Source: Allacma fusca (Eukaryota > Arthropoda > Collembola > Symphypleona > Sminthuridae). Taken from it: a DNA stretch of 64,000 nt. Numbering within the stretch: the first letter of the stretch is position 1; the number at the start of each line of letters is the position of its first letter. The position numbers and the translations under genes were made by a program. Under the pieces are notes generated by a model. That model was not told the origin of the DNA and ran no database searches. It worked only from the letters and a program-made list of their open reading frames with translations. Below are positions 33,800-45,348 of this stretch, one piece after another. The stretch covers positions 8,041,873-8,105,872 of the forward strand of contig OX359250.1 in the NCBI GenBank assembly GCA_947179485.1, read 5' to 3'.

Positions 33800-36700
33800 A
33801 GTTAATTTTGTAGTTAATTTTGTAGTTAATTTTGTAGTTAATTTTGTAGTTAATTTTGTAGTTAATTTTGTAGTTAATTTTGTAGTTAATTTTGTAGTTA
33901 ATTTTGTAGTTAATTTTGTAGTTAATTTTGTAGTTAATTTTGTAGTTAATTTTGTAGTTAATTTTGTAGTTAATTTTGTAGTTAATTTTGTAGTTAATTT
34001 TGTAGTTAATTTTGTAGTTAATTTTGTAGTTAATTTTGTAGTTAATTTTGTAGTTAATTTTGTAGTTAATTTTGTAGTTAATTTTGTAGTTAGTTTTGTA
34101 GTTAATTTTGTAGTTAATTTTGTAGTTAATTTTGTAGTTAATTTTGTAGTTAATTTTGTAGTTATTTTGTAGTTAATTTTGTAGTTAATTTTGTAGTTAA
34201 TTTTGTAGTTATTTTGTAGTTAATTTTGTAGTTAATTTTGTAGTTAATTTTGTAGTTAATTTTGTAGTTAATTTTGTAAATAATTTTGTAGTTAATTTTG
34301 TAGTTAATTTTGTAGTTAATTTTGTAGTTAATTTTGTAGTTAATTTTGTAGTTAATTTTGTAGTTAATTTTGTAGTTAATTTTGTAGTTAATTTTGTGGT
34401 TAAGCTTGTAGTGAAGCGTGTAGTTAAGCTTGTAGTTAAGCTTGTAGTTAAACTTGTAGTTAAGATTGTAGTTAATTTTGTAGTTAATTTTGTAGTTAAT
34501 TTTGTAGTTAATTTTGTAGTTAATTTTGTAGTTAATTTTGTAGTTAATTTTGTAGTTAATTTTGTAGTTAATTTTGTAGTTAATTTTGTAGTTAATTTTG
34601 TAGTTAATTTTGTAGTTAATTTTGTAGTTAATTTTGTAGTTAATTTTGTAGTTAATTTTGTAGTTAATTTTGTAGTTAATTTTGTAGTTAATTTTGTAGT
34701 TAATTTTGTAGTTAATTTTGTAGTTAATTTTGTAGTTAGTTTTGTAGTTAATTTTGTAGTTAATTTTGTAGTTAATTTTGTAGTTAATTTTGTAGTTAAT
34801 TTTGTAGTTAATTTTGTAGTTAATTTTGTAGTTAATTTTGTAGTTAATTTTGTAGTTAATTTTGTAGTTAATTTTGTAGTTATTTTGTAGTTATTTTGTA
34901 GTTAATTTTGTAGTTAATTTTGTAGTTAATTTTGTAGTTAATTTTGTAGTTAATTTTGTAGTTAATTCTGTAGTTAATTTTGTAGTTAATTTTGTAGTTA
35001 ATTTTGTAGTTAATTTTGTAGTTAATTTTGTAGTTAATTTTGTAGTTAATTTTGTAGTTAATTTTGTAGTTAATTTTGTAGTTAATTTTGTAGTTAATTT
35101 TGTAGTTAATTTTGTAGTTAATTTTGTAGTTAATTTTGTAGTTAATTTTGTAGTTAATTTTGTAGTTAATTTTGTAGTTAATTTTGTAGTTAATTTTGTA
35201 GTTAATTTTGTAGTTAATTTTCTAGTTAATTTTCTAGTTAAATTTGTAGTTAATTTTGTAGTTAATTTTGAAGTTAAGCTTGTAGTGAAGCGTGTAGTTA
35301 AGCTTGTAGTTAAGCTTGTAGTTAAGCTTGTTGTTAAGCTTGTAGTTAAGCTTGTAGTTAAGCTTGTAGTTAAGCTTTTACTTAAGCTTGTAGTTAATTT
35401 TGTAGTTAATTTTGTAGTTAATTTTGTAGTTAATTTTGTAGTTAATTTTGTAGTTAATTTTGTAGTTAATTTTGTAGTTAATTTTGTAGTTAATTTTGTA
35501 GTTAATTTTGTAGTTAATTTTGTAGTTAATTTTGTAGTTAATTTTGTAGTTAATTTTGTAGTTAATTTTGTAGTTAATTTTGTAGTTAATTTTGTAGTTA
35601 ATTTTGTAGTTAATTTTGTAGTTAATTTTGTAGTTAATTTTGTAGTTAATTTTGTAGTTAATTTTGTAGTTAATTTTGTAGTTAATTTTGAAGTTAATTT
35701 TGTAGTTAATTTTGTAGTTAATTTTGTAGTTAATTTTGTAGTTAATTTGGTAGTTAAGCTTGTAGTGAAGCGTGTAGTTAAGCTTGTAGTTAAGCTTGTA
35801 GTTAAGCTTGTTGTTAAGCTTGTAGTTAAGCTTGTAGTTAAGCTTGTAGTTAAGCTTGTACTTAAGCTTGTAGTTAAGCTTGTAGTTAAGCTTGTAGTTA
35901 AGCTTGAAGTTAAGCTTGTAGTTAAGCTTGTAGTTAAGCTTGTAGTTAAGCTTGTAGTTAAGCTTGTAGTTAAGCTTGTAGTTAAGCTTGTAGTTAAGCT
36001 TGTAGTTAATTTTGTAGTTAATTTTGTAGTTAATTTTGTAGTTAATTTTGTAGTTAATTTTGTAGTTAATTTTATGGTTAATTTTGTAGTTAATTTTGTA
36101 GTTAATTTTGTAGTTAATTTTGTAGTTAATTTTGTAGTTAATTTTGTAGTTAATTTTGTAGTTAATTTTGTAGTTAAGCTTGTAGTGAAGCGTGTAGTTA
36201 AGCTTGTAGTTAAGCTTGTAGTTAAGCTTGTTGTTAAGCTTGTAGTTAAGCTTGTTGTTAAGCTTGTAGTTAAGCTTGTACTTAAGCTTGTAGTTAAGCT
36301 TGTAGTTAAGCTTGTAGTTAAGCTTGTAGTTAAGCTTGTAGTTAAGCTTGTAGTTAAGCTTGTAGTTAAGCTTGTAGTTAAGCTTGTAGTTAGGCTTGTA
36401 GTTAAGCTTGTAGTTAAGCTTGTAGTTAACCTTGTAGTTAATTTTGTAGTAAATTTTGTAGTTAATTTTGTAGTTAATTTTGTACTTAATTTTGTACTTA
36501 ATTTTGTAGTTAATTTTGTAGTTAATTTTGTAGTTAATTTTGTAGTTAATTTTGTAGTTAATTTTGTAGTTAATTTTGTAGTTAATTTTGTAGTTCATTT
36601 TGTAGTTAATTTTGTAGTTAAGCTTGTAGTGAAGCGTGTAGTTAAGCTTGTAGTTAAGCTTGTAGTTAAGCCTGTAGTTAAGCCTGTAGTTAAGCTTTTA

Positions 36701-37960
36701 GTTAAGCTTGTACTTAAGCTTGTACATAAGCTTGTAGATAGGCTTGTAGTTAAGCTTGTAGTTAAGCTTGTAGTTAAGCCTGTAGTTAAGCTTGTAGTTA
36801 AGCTTGTAGTTAAGCTTGTAGTTAAGCTTGTAGTTAAGCTTGTAGTTAAGCTTGTAGTTAAGCTTGTAGTTAAGCTTGTAGTTAGGCTTGTAGTTAAGCT
36901 TGTAGTTAAGCTTGTAGTTAAGCTTGTAGTTAATTTTGTAGTTAATTTTGTAGTTATTTTTGTAGTTAATTTTGTAGTTAATTTTGTAGTTAATTTTGTA
37001 GTTAATTTTGTAGTTAATTTTGTAGTTAATTTTGTAGTTAATTTTGTAGTTAATTTTGTAGTTAATTTTGTAGTTAATTTTGTAGTTAATTTTGTAGTTA
37101 ATTTTGTAGTTAATTTTGTAGTTAATTTGGTAGTTAAGCTTGTAGTGAAGCGTGTAGTTAAGCTTGTAGTTAAGCTTGTAGTTAAGCTTGTAGTTAAGCT
37201 TGTAGTTAAGCTTGTAGTTAAGCTTGTAGTTAAGCTTGTACTTAAGCTTGTAGTTAAGCTTGTAGTTAAGCTTGAAGTTAAGCTTGTAGTTAAGCTTGTA
37301 GTTAAGCTTGTAGTTAAGCTTGTAGTTAAGCTTGTAGTTAAGCTTGTAGTTAAGCTTGTAGTTAAGCTTGTAGTTAATTTTGTAGTTAATTTTGTAGTTA
37401 ATTTTGTAGTTAATTTTGTAGTTAATTTTGTAGTTAATTTTGTAGTTAATTTTGTAGTTAATTTTGTAGTTAATTTTGTAGTTAATTTTGTAGTTAATTT
37501 TGTAGTTAATTTTGTAGTTAATTTTGTAGTTAATTTTGTAGTTAATTTTGTAGTTAAGCTTGTAGTGAAGCGTGTAGTTAAGCTTGTAGTTAAGCTTGTA
37601 GTTAAGCTTGTTGTTAAGCTTGTAGTTAAGCTTGTAGTTAAGCTTGTAGTTAAGCTTGTACTTAAGCTTGTAGTTAAGCTTGTAGTTAAGCTTGTAGTTA
37701 AGCTTGTAGTTAAGCTTGTAGTTAAGCTTGTAGTTAAGCTTGTAGTTAAGCTTGTAGTTAAGCTTGTAGTTAAGCTTGTAGTTAGGCTTGTAGTTAAGCT
37801 TGTAGTTAAGCTTGTAGTTAAGCTTGTAGTTAATTTTGTAGTTAATTTTGTAGTTAATTTTGTAGTAAATTTTGTAGTTAATTTTGTAGTTAATTTTGTA
37901 CTTAATTTTGTAGTTAATTTTGTAGTTAATTTTGTAGTTAATTTTGTAGTTAATTTTGTA
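33800..37960 (+). repeat. 4.16-kb higher-order repeat, copy 2
   Basis: Directly adjacent second copy. Landmark offsets from copy 1 are 4160 at the mini block, 4172 at the second to fifth K blocks and 4196 at the last two, so copy 2 gained one and then two monomers. Few substitutions are visible: AAATTTG near 35240 instead of a T monomer, AACCTTG near 36429 instead of a K monomer, and loss of GTCAATT. Confidence 0.85.
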
Positions 37961-40900
37961 GTTAATTTTGTAGTTAATTTTGTAGTTAATTTTGTAGTTA
38001 ATTTTGTAGTTAATTTTGTAGTTAATTTTGTAGTTAATTTTGTAGTTAATTTTGTAGTTAATTTTGTAGTTAATTTTGTAGTTAATTTTGTAGTTAATTT
38101 TGTAGTTAATTTTGTAGTTAAGCTTGTAGTGAAGCGTGTAGTTAAGCTTGTAGTTAAGCTTGTAGTTAAGCTTGTTGTTAAATTTGTAGTTAAGCTTGTA
38201 GTTAAGCTTGTAGTTAAGCTTGTACTTAAGCTTGTAGTTAAGCTTGTAGTTAAGCTTGTAGTTAAGCTTGTAGTTAAGCTTGTAGTTAAGCTTGTAGTTA
38301 AGCTTGTAGTTAAGCTTGTAGTTAGGCTTGTAGTTAAGCTTGTAGTTAAGCTTGTAGTTAAGCTTGTAGTTAATTTTGTAGTTAAGCTTGTAGTTAATTT
38401 TGTAGTTAATTTTGTAGTAAATTTTGTAGTTAATTTTGTAGTTAATTTTGTACTTAATTTTGTAGTTAATTTTGTAGTTAATTTTGTAGTTAATTTTGTA
38501 GTTAATTTTGTAGTTAATTTTGTAGTTAATTTTGTAGTTAATTTTGTAGTTAATTTTGTAGTTAATTTTGTAGTTAATTTTGTAGTTAATTTTGTAGTTA
38601 ATTTTGTAGTTAATTTTGTAGTTAATTTTGTAGTTAATTTTGTAGTTAAGCTTGTAGTGAAGCGTGTAGTTAAGCTTGTAGTTAAGCTTGTAGTTAAGCT
38701 TGTTGTTAAGCTTGTAGTTAAGCTTGTAGTTAAGCTTGTAGTTAAGCTTGTACTTAAGCTTGTAGTTAAGCTTGTAGTTAAGCTTGTAGTTAAGCTTGTA
38801 GTTAAGCTTGTAGTTAAGCTTGTAGTTAAGCTTGTAGTTAAGCTTGTAGTTAAGCTTGTAGTTAAGCTTGTAGTTAGGCTTGTAGTTAAGCTTGTAGTTA
38901 AGCTTGTAGTTAAGCTTGTAGTTAATTTTGTAGTTAATTTTGTAGTTAATTTTGTAGTAAATTTTGTAGTTAATTTTGTAGTTAATTTTGTACTTAATTT
39001 TGTAGTTAATTTTGTAGTTAATTTTGTAGTTAATTTTGTAGTTAATTTTGTAGTTAATTTTGTAGTTAATTTTGTAGTTAATTTTGTAGTTAATTTTGTA
39101 GTTAATTTTGTAGTTAATTTTGTAGTTAATTTTGTAGTTAATTTTGTAGTTAATTTTGTAGTTAATTTTGTAGTTAATTTTGTAGTTAATTTTGTAGTTA
39201 ATTTTGTAGTTAATTTTGTAGTTAATTTTGTAGTTAAATTTGTAGTTAATTTTGTAGTTAATTTTGTAGTTAATTTTGTAGTTAATTTTGTAGTTAATTT
39301 TGTAGTTAATTTTGTAGTTAATTTTGTAGTTAATTTTGTAGTTAATTTTGTAGTTAATTTTGTAGTTAATTTTGTAGTTAATTTTGTAGTTAATTTTGTA
39401 GTTAATTTTGTAGTTAATTTTGTAGTTAATTTTGTAGTTAATTTTGTAGTTAATTTTGTAGTTAATTTTGTAGTTAATTTTGTAGTTAATTTTGTAGTTA
39501 AGCTTGTAGTGAAGCGTGTAGTTAAGCTTGTAGTTAAGCTTGTAGTTAAGCTTGTTGGTAAGCTTGTAGTTAAGCTTGTAGTTAAGCTTGTAGTTAAGCT
39601 TGTACTTAAGCTTGTAGTTAAGCTTGTAGTTAAGCTTGTAGTTAAGCTTGTAGTTAAGCTTGAAGTTAAGCTTGTAGTTAAGCTTGTAGTTAAGCTTGTA
39701 GTTAAGCTTGTAGTTAAGCTTGTAGTTAAGCTTGTAGTTAAGCTTGTAGTTAAGCTTGTAGTTAATTTTGTAGTTAATTTTGTAGTTAATTTTGTAGTTA
39801 ATTTTGTAGTTAATTTTGTAGTTAATTTTGTAGTTAATTTTGTAGTTAATTTTGTAGTTAATTTTGTAGTTAATTTTGTAGTTAATTTTGTAGTTAATTT
39901 TGTAGTTAATTTTGTAGTTAATTTTGTAGTTAATTTTGTAGTTAATTTTGTAGTTAATTTTGTAGTTAATTTTGTAGTTAATTTTGTAGTTAATTTTGTA
40001 GTTAGTTTTGTAGTTAATTTTGTAGTTAATTTTGTAGTTAATTTTTTAGTTAATTTTGTAGTTAGTTTTGTAGTTAATTTTGTAGTTAATTTTGTAGTTA
40101 ATTTTGTAGTTAATTTTGTAGTTAATTTTGTAGTTAATTTTGTAGTTAATTTTGTAGTTAATTTTGTAGTTAATTTTGTAGTTAATTTTGTAGTTAATTT
40201 TGTAGTTAATTTTGTAGTTAATTTTGTAGTTAATTTTGTAGTTAATTTTGTAAGTAATTTTGTAGTTAATTTTGTAGTTAATTTTGTAGTTAATTTTGTA
40301 GTTAATTTTGTAGTTAATTTTGTAGTTAGTTTTGTAGTTAGTTTTGTAGTTAATTTTGTAGTTAATTTTGTAGTTAATTTTGTAGTTAATTTTGTAGTTA
40401 ATTTTGTAGTTAATTTTGTAGTTAATTTTGTAGTTAATTTTGTAGTTAATTTTGTAGTTAATTTTGTAGTTAATTTTGTAGTTAATTTGGTAGTTAAGCT
40501 TGTAGTGAAGCGTGTAGTTAAGCTTGTAGTTAAGCTTGTAGTTAAGCTTGTTGTTAAGCTTGTAGTTAAGCTTGTAGTTAAGCTTGTAGTTAAGCTTGTA
40601 CTTAAGCTTGTAGTTAAGCTTGTAGTTAAGCTTGTAGTTAATTTTGTAGTTAATTTTGTAGTTAAGCTTGTAGTGAAGCGTGTAGTTAAGCTTGTAGTTA
40701 AGCTTGTAGTTAAGCCTGTAGTTAAGCCTGTAGTTAAGCTTGTAGTTAAGCTTGTACTTAAGCTTGTACATAAGCTTGTAGATAGGCTTGTAGATAAGCT
40801 TGTAGTTAAGCTTGTAGTTAAGCCTGTAGTTAAGCTTGTAGTTAAGCTTGTAGTTAAGCTTGTAGTTAAGCTTGTAGTTAAGCTTGTAGTTAAGCTTGTA

Positions 40901-42856
40901 GTTAAGCTTGTAGTTAAGCTTGTAGTTAGGCTTGTAGTTAAGCTTGTAGTTAAGCTTGTAGTTAAGCTTGTAGTTAATTTTGTAGTTAATTTTGTAGTTA
41001 ATTTTGTAGTTAATTTTGTAGTTAATTTTGTAGTTAATTTTGTAGTTAATTTTGTAGTTAATTTTGTAGTTAATTTTGTAGTTAATTTTGTAGTTAATTT
41101 TGTAGTTAATTTTGTAGTTAATTTTGTAGTTAATTTTGTAGTTAATTTTGTAGTTAATTTGGTAGTTAAGCTTGTAGTGAAGCGTGTAGTTAAGCTTGTA
41201 GTTAAGCTTGTAGTTAAGCTTGTTGTTAAGCTTGTAGTTAAGCTTGTAGTTAAGCTTGTAGTTAAGCTTGTACTTAAGCTTGTAGTTAAGCTTGTAGTTA
41301 AGCTTGTAGTTAAGCTTGTAGTTAAGCTTGAAGTTAAGCTTGTAGTTAAGCTTGTAGTTAAGCTTGTAGTTAAGCTTGTAGTTAAGCTTGTAGTTAAGCT
41401 TGTAGTTAAGCTTGTAGTTAAGCTTGTAGTTAATTTTGTAGTTAATTTTGTAGTTAATTTTGTAGTTAATTTTGTAGTTAATTTTGTAGTTAATTTTGTA
41501 GTTAATTTTGTAGTTAATTTTGTAGTTAATTTTGTAGTTAATTTTGTAGTTAATTTTGTAGTTAATTTTGTAGTTAATTTTGTAGTTAATTTTGTAGTTA
41601 ATTTTGTAGTTAATTTTGTAGTTAATTTTGTAGTTAATTTTGTAGTTAATTTTGTAGTTAATTTTGTAGTTAGTTTTGTAGTTAATTTTGTAGTTAATTT
41701 TGTAGTTAATTTTGTAGTTAATTTTGTAGTTAATTTTGTAGTTAATTTTGTAGTTAATTTTGTAGTTAATTTTGTAGTTAATTTTGTAGTTAATTTTGTA
41801 GTTAGTTTTGTAGTTAGTTTTGTAGTTAATTTTGTAGTTAATTTTGTAGTTAATTTTGTAGTTAATTTTGTAGTTAATTTTGTAGTTAATTTTGTAGTTA
41901 ATTTTGTAGTTAATTTTGTAGTTAAGCTTGTAGTGAAGCGTGTAGTTAAGCTTGTAGTTAAGCTTGTAGTTAAGCTTGTTGTTAAGCTTGTAGTTAAGCT
42001 TGTAGTTAAGCTTGTAGTTAAGCTTGTACTTAAGCTTGTAGTTAAGCTTGTAGTTAAGCTTGTAGTTAAGCTTGTAGTTAAGCTTGAAGTTAAGCTTGTA
42101 GTTAAGCTTGTAGTTAAGCTTGTAGTTAAGCTTGTAGTTAAGCTTGTAGTTAAGCTTGTAGTTAAGCTTGTAGTTAAGCTTGTAGTTAATTTTGTAGTTA
42201 ATTTTGTAGTTAATTTTGTAGTTAATTTTGTAGTTAATTTTGTAGTTAATTTTGTAGTTAATTTTGTAGTTAATTTTGTAGTTAATTTTGTAGTTAATTT
42301 TGTAGTTAATTTTGTAGTTAATTTTGTAGTTAATTTTGTAGTTAATTTTGTAGTTAATTTTGTAGTTAATTTTGTAGTTAATTTTGTAGTTAATTTTGTA
42401 GTTAATTTTGTAGTTAATTTTGTAGTTAATTTTGTAGTTAATTTTGTAGTTAATTTTGTAGTTAGTTTTGTAGTTAATTTTGTAGTTAATTTTGTAGTTA
42501 ATTTTGTAGTTAGTTTTGTAGTTAATTTTGTAGTTAATTTTGTAGTTAATTTTGTAGTTAATTTTGTAGTTAATTTTGTAGTTAATTTTGTAGTTAATTT
42601 TGTAGTTAATTTTGTAGTTAATTTTGTAGTTAATTTTGTAGTTAATTTTGTAGTTAATTTTGTAGTTAATTTTGTAGTTAATTTTGTAGTTAATTTTGTA
42701 GTTAATTTTGTAGTTAATTTTGTAGTTAGTTTTGTAGTTAGTTTTGTAGTTAATTTTGTAGTTAATTTTGTAGTTAATTTTGTAGTTAATTTTGTAGTTA
42801 ATTTTGTAGTTAATTTTGTAGTTAATTTTGTAGTTAATTTTGTAGTTAATTTTGTA
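37961..42856 (+). repeat. Series of 0.5-0.9-kb K/T units in unbroken 12-bp register
   Basis: Type II headers at about 38122, 38650, 39502, 40498, 40666, 41170 and 41926. The first units (spacings 564 and 528 bp counting from 37558) share a GTACTTAATT variant in the T block. Later units carry GCTTGAAGTTAA in the K block and TTAGTTTTG variants in the T block. The unit between 40498 and 40666 is only 168 bp, a short chimera leading straight into the GTACATAAG-marked K block. There are no 11-bp monomers from 35285 to 42868, so one frame stays open for 7.6 kb; this is not a gene. Confidence 0.85.
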
Positions 42857-45348
42857 GTTATTTTGTAGTTATTTTGTAGTTAATTTTGTAGTTAATTTTG
42901 TATTAAATTTTGTAGTTAATTTTGTAGTTAATTTTGTAGTTAATTTTGTAGTTAATTTTGTAGTTAATTTTGTAGTTAATTTTGTAGTTAATTTTGTAGT
43001 TAATTTTGTAGTTAATTTTGTAGTTAATTTTGTAGTTAATTTTGTAGTTAATTTTGTAGTTAATTTTGTAGTTAATTTTGTAGTTAATTTTGTAGTTAAT
43101 TTTGTAGTTAATTTTGTAGTTAATTTTGTAGTTAATTTTGTAGTTAATTTTGTAGTTAATTTTCTAGTTAATTTTGTAGTTAATTTTGTAGTTAATTTTG
43201 TAGTTAATTTTGTAGTTAATTTTGTAGTTAATTTTGTAGTTAATTTTGTAGTTAATTTTGTAGTTAATTTTGTAGTTAATTTTGTAGTTAATTTTGTAGT
43301 TAATTTTGTAGTTAATTTTGTAGTTAATTTTGTAGTTAATTTTGTAGTTAAGCTTGTAGTTAAGCTTGTAGTTAAGCTTGTAGTTAAGCTTGTTGTTAAG
43401 CTTGTTGTTAAGCTTGTAGTTAAGCTTGTAGTTAAGCTTGTAGTTAAGCTTGTACTTAAGCTTGTAGTTAAGCTTGTAGTTAAGCTTGTAGTTAAGCTTG
43501 TAGTTAAGCTTGTAGTTAAGCTTGTAGTTAAGCTTGTAGTTAAGCTAGTAGTTAGGCTTGTAGTTAAGCTTGTAGTTAAGCTTGTAGTTAAGCTTGTAGT
43601 TAATTTTGTAGTTAATTTTGTAGTAAATTTTGTAGTAAATTTTGTAGTAAATTTTGTAGTTAATTTTGTAGTTAATTTTGTAGTTAATGTTGTAGTTAAT
43701 TTTGTAGTTAATTTTGTAGTTAATTTTGTAGTTAATTTTGTAGTTAATTTTGTAGTTAATTTTGTAGTTAATTTTGTAGATAATTCTGTAGTTAATTTTG
43801 TAGTTAATTTTGTAGTTAAGCTTGTAGTGAAGCGTGTAGTTAAGCTTGTAGTTAAGCTTGTAGTTAAGCCTGTAGTTAAGCCTGTAGTTAAGCTTGTAGT
43901 TAAGCTTGTACTTAAGCTTGTACATAAGCTTGTAGATAGGCTTGTAGTTAAGCTTGTAGTTAAGCTTGTAGTTAAGCCTGTAGTTAAGCTTGTAGTTAAG
44001 CTTGTAGTTAAGCTTGTAGTTAAGCTTGTAGTTAAGCTTGTAGTTAAGCTTGTAGTTAAGCTTGTAGTTAAGCTTGTAGTTAAGCTTGTAGTTAAGCTTG
44101 TAGTTAAGCTTGTAGTTAAGCTTGTAGTTAAGCTTGTTGTTAAGCTTGTAGTTAAGCTTGTAGTTAAGCTTGTAGTTAAGCTTGTACTTAAGCTTGTAGT
44201 TAAGCTTGTAGTTAAGCTTGTAGTTAAGCTTGTAGTTAAGCTTGAAGTTAAGCTTGTAGTTAAGCTTGTAGTTAAGCTTGTAGTTAAGCTTGTAGTTAAG
44301 CTTGTAGTTAAGCTTGTAGTTAAGCTTGTACTTAAGCTTGTAGTTAAGCTTGTAGTTAAGCTTGTAGTTAAGCTTGTAGTTAAGCTTGTAGTTAAGCTTG
44401 AAGTTAATTTTGTAGTTAATTTTGTAGTTAATTTTGTAGTTAATTTTGTAGTTAATTTTGTAGTTAATTTTGTAGTTAATTTTGTAGTTAATTTTGTAGT
44501 TAATTTTGTAGTTAATTTTGTAGTTAATTTTGTAGTTATTTTGTAGTTATTTTGTAGTTAATTTTGTAGTTAATTTTGTAGTTAATTTTGTAGTTAATTT
44601 TGTAGTTAATTTTGTAGTTAATTCTGTAGTTAATTTTGTAGTTAATTTTGTAGTTAATTTTGTAGTTAATTTTGTAGTTAATTTTGTAGTTAATTTTGTA
44701 GTTAATTTTGTAGTTAATTTTGTAGTTAATTTTGTAGTTAATTTTGTAGTTAATTTTGTAGTTAATTTTGTAGTTAATTTTGTAGTTAATTTTGTAGTTA
44801 ATTTTGTAGTTAATTTTGTAGTTAATTTTGTAGTTAATTTTGTAGTTAATTTTGTAGTTAATTTTGTAGTTAATTTTGTAGTTAGTTTTGTAGTTAATTT
44901 TGTAGTTAATTTTGTAGTTAATTTTGTAGTTAGTTTTGTAGTTAATTTTGTAGTTAATTTTGTAGTTAATTTTGTAGTTAATTTTGTAGTTAATTTTGTA
45001 GTTAATTTTGTAGTTAATTTTGTAGTTAATTTTGTAGTTAATTTTGTAGTTAATTTTGTAGTTAATTTTGTAGTTAATTTTGTAGTTAATTTTGTAGTTA
45101 ATTTTGTAGTTAATTTTGTAGTTAATTTTGTAGTTAATTTTGTAGTTAATTTTGTAGTTAATTTTGTAGTTAATTTTGTAGTTAATTTTGTAGTTAATTT
45201 TGTAGTTAGTTTTGTAGTTAGTTTTGTAGTTAATTTTGTAGTTAATTTTGTATTTAATTTTGTAGTTAATTGTGTAGTTAATTTTGTAGTTAATTTTGTA
45301 GTTAATTTTGTAGTTAATTTTGTAGTTAATTTTGTAGTTAATTTTGTA
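42857..45348 (+). repeat. 2.5-kb higher-order unit, copy a
   Basis: Begins with a double 11-bp monomer followed by GTATTAAATT (42901). Order: T block with TTTTCTAG, K block from about 43355 with GTTG and GTACTT monomers, GCTAG and AGGCTTG near its end, T block with GTAAATT and GTAGATAATTC variants, then a long type II K block from 43820 carrying CCTG monomers and GTACATAAG/GTAGATAGG, then a T block with a second double 11-mer near 44538. Confidence 0.85.

Noticed and set aside
31113-34172. Long open frames on the plus strand encoding Phe-Val-Val-Asn and Lys-Leu-Val-Val repeats
   Set aside because: Same reason; the start is a GTG in the K-block header. Minus-strand Asn-Tyr-Lys-Ile frames overlap the same DNA, and the T/K dinucleotide change is not synonymous.
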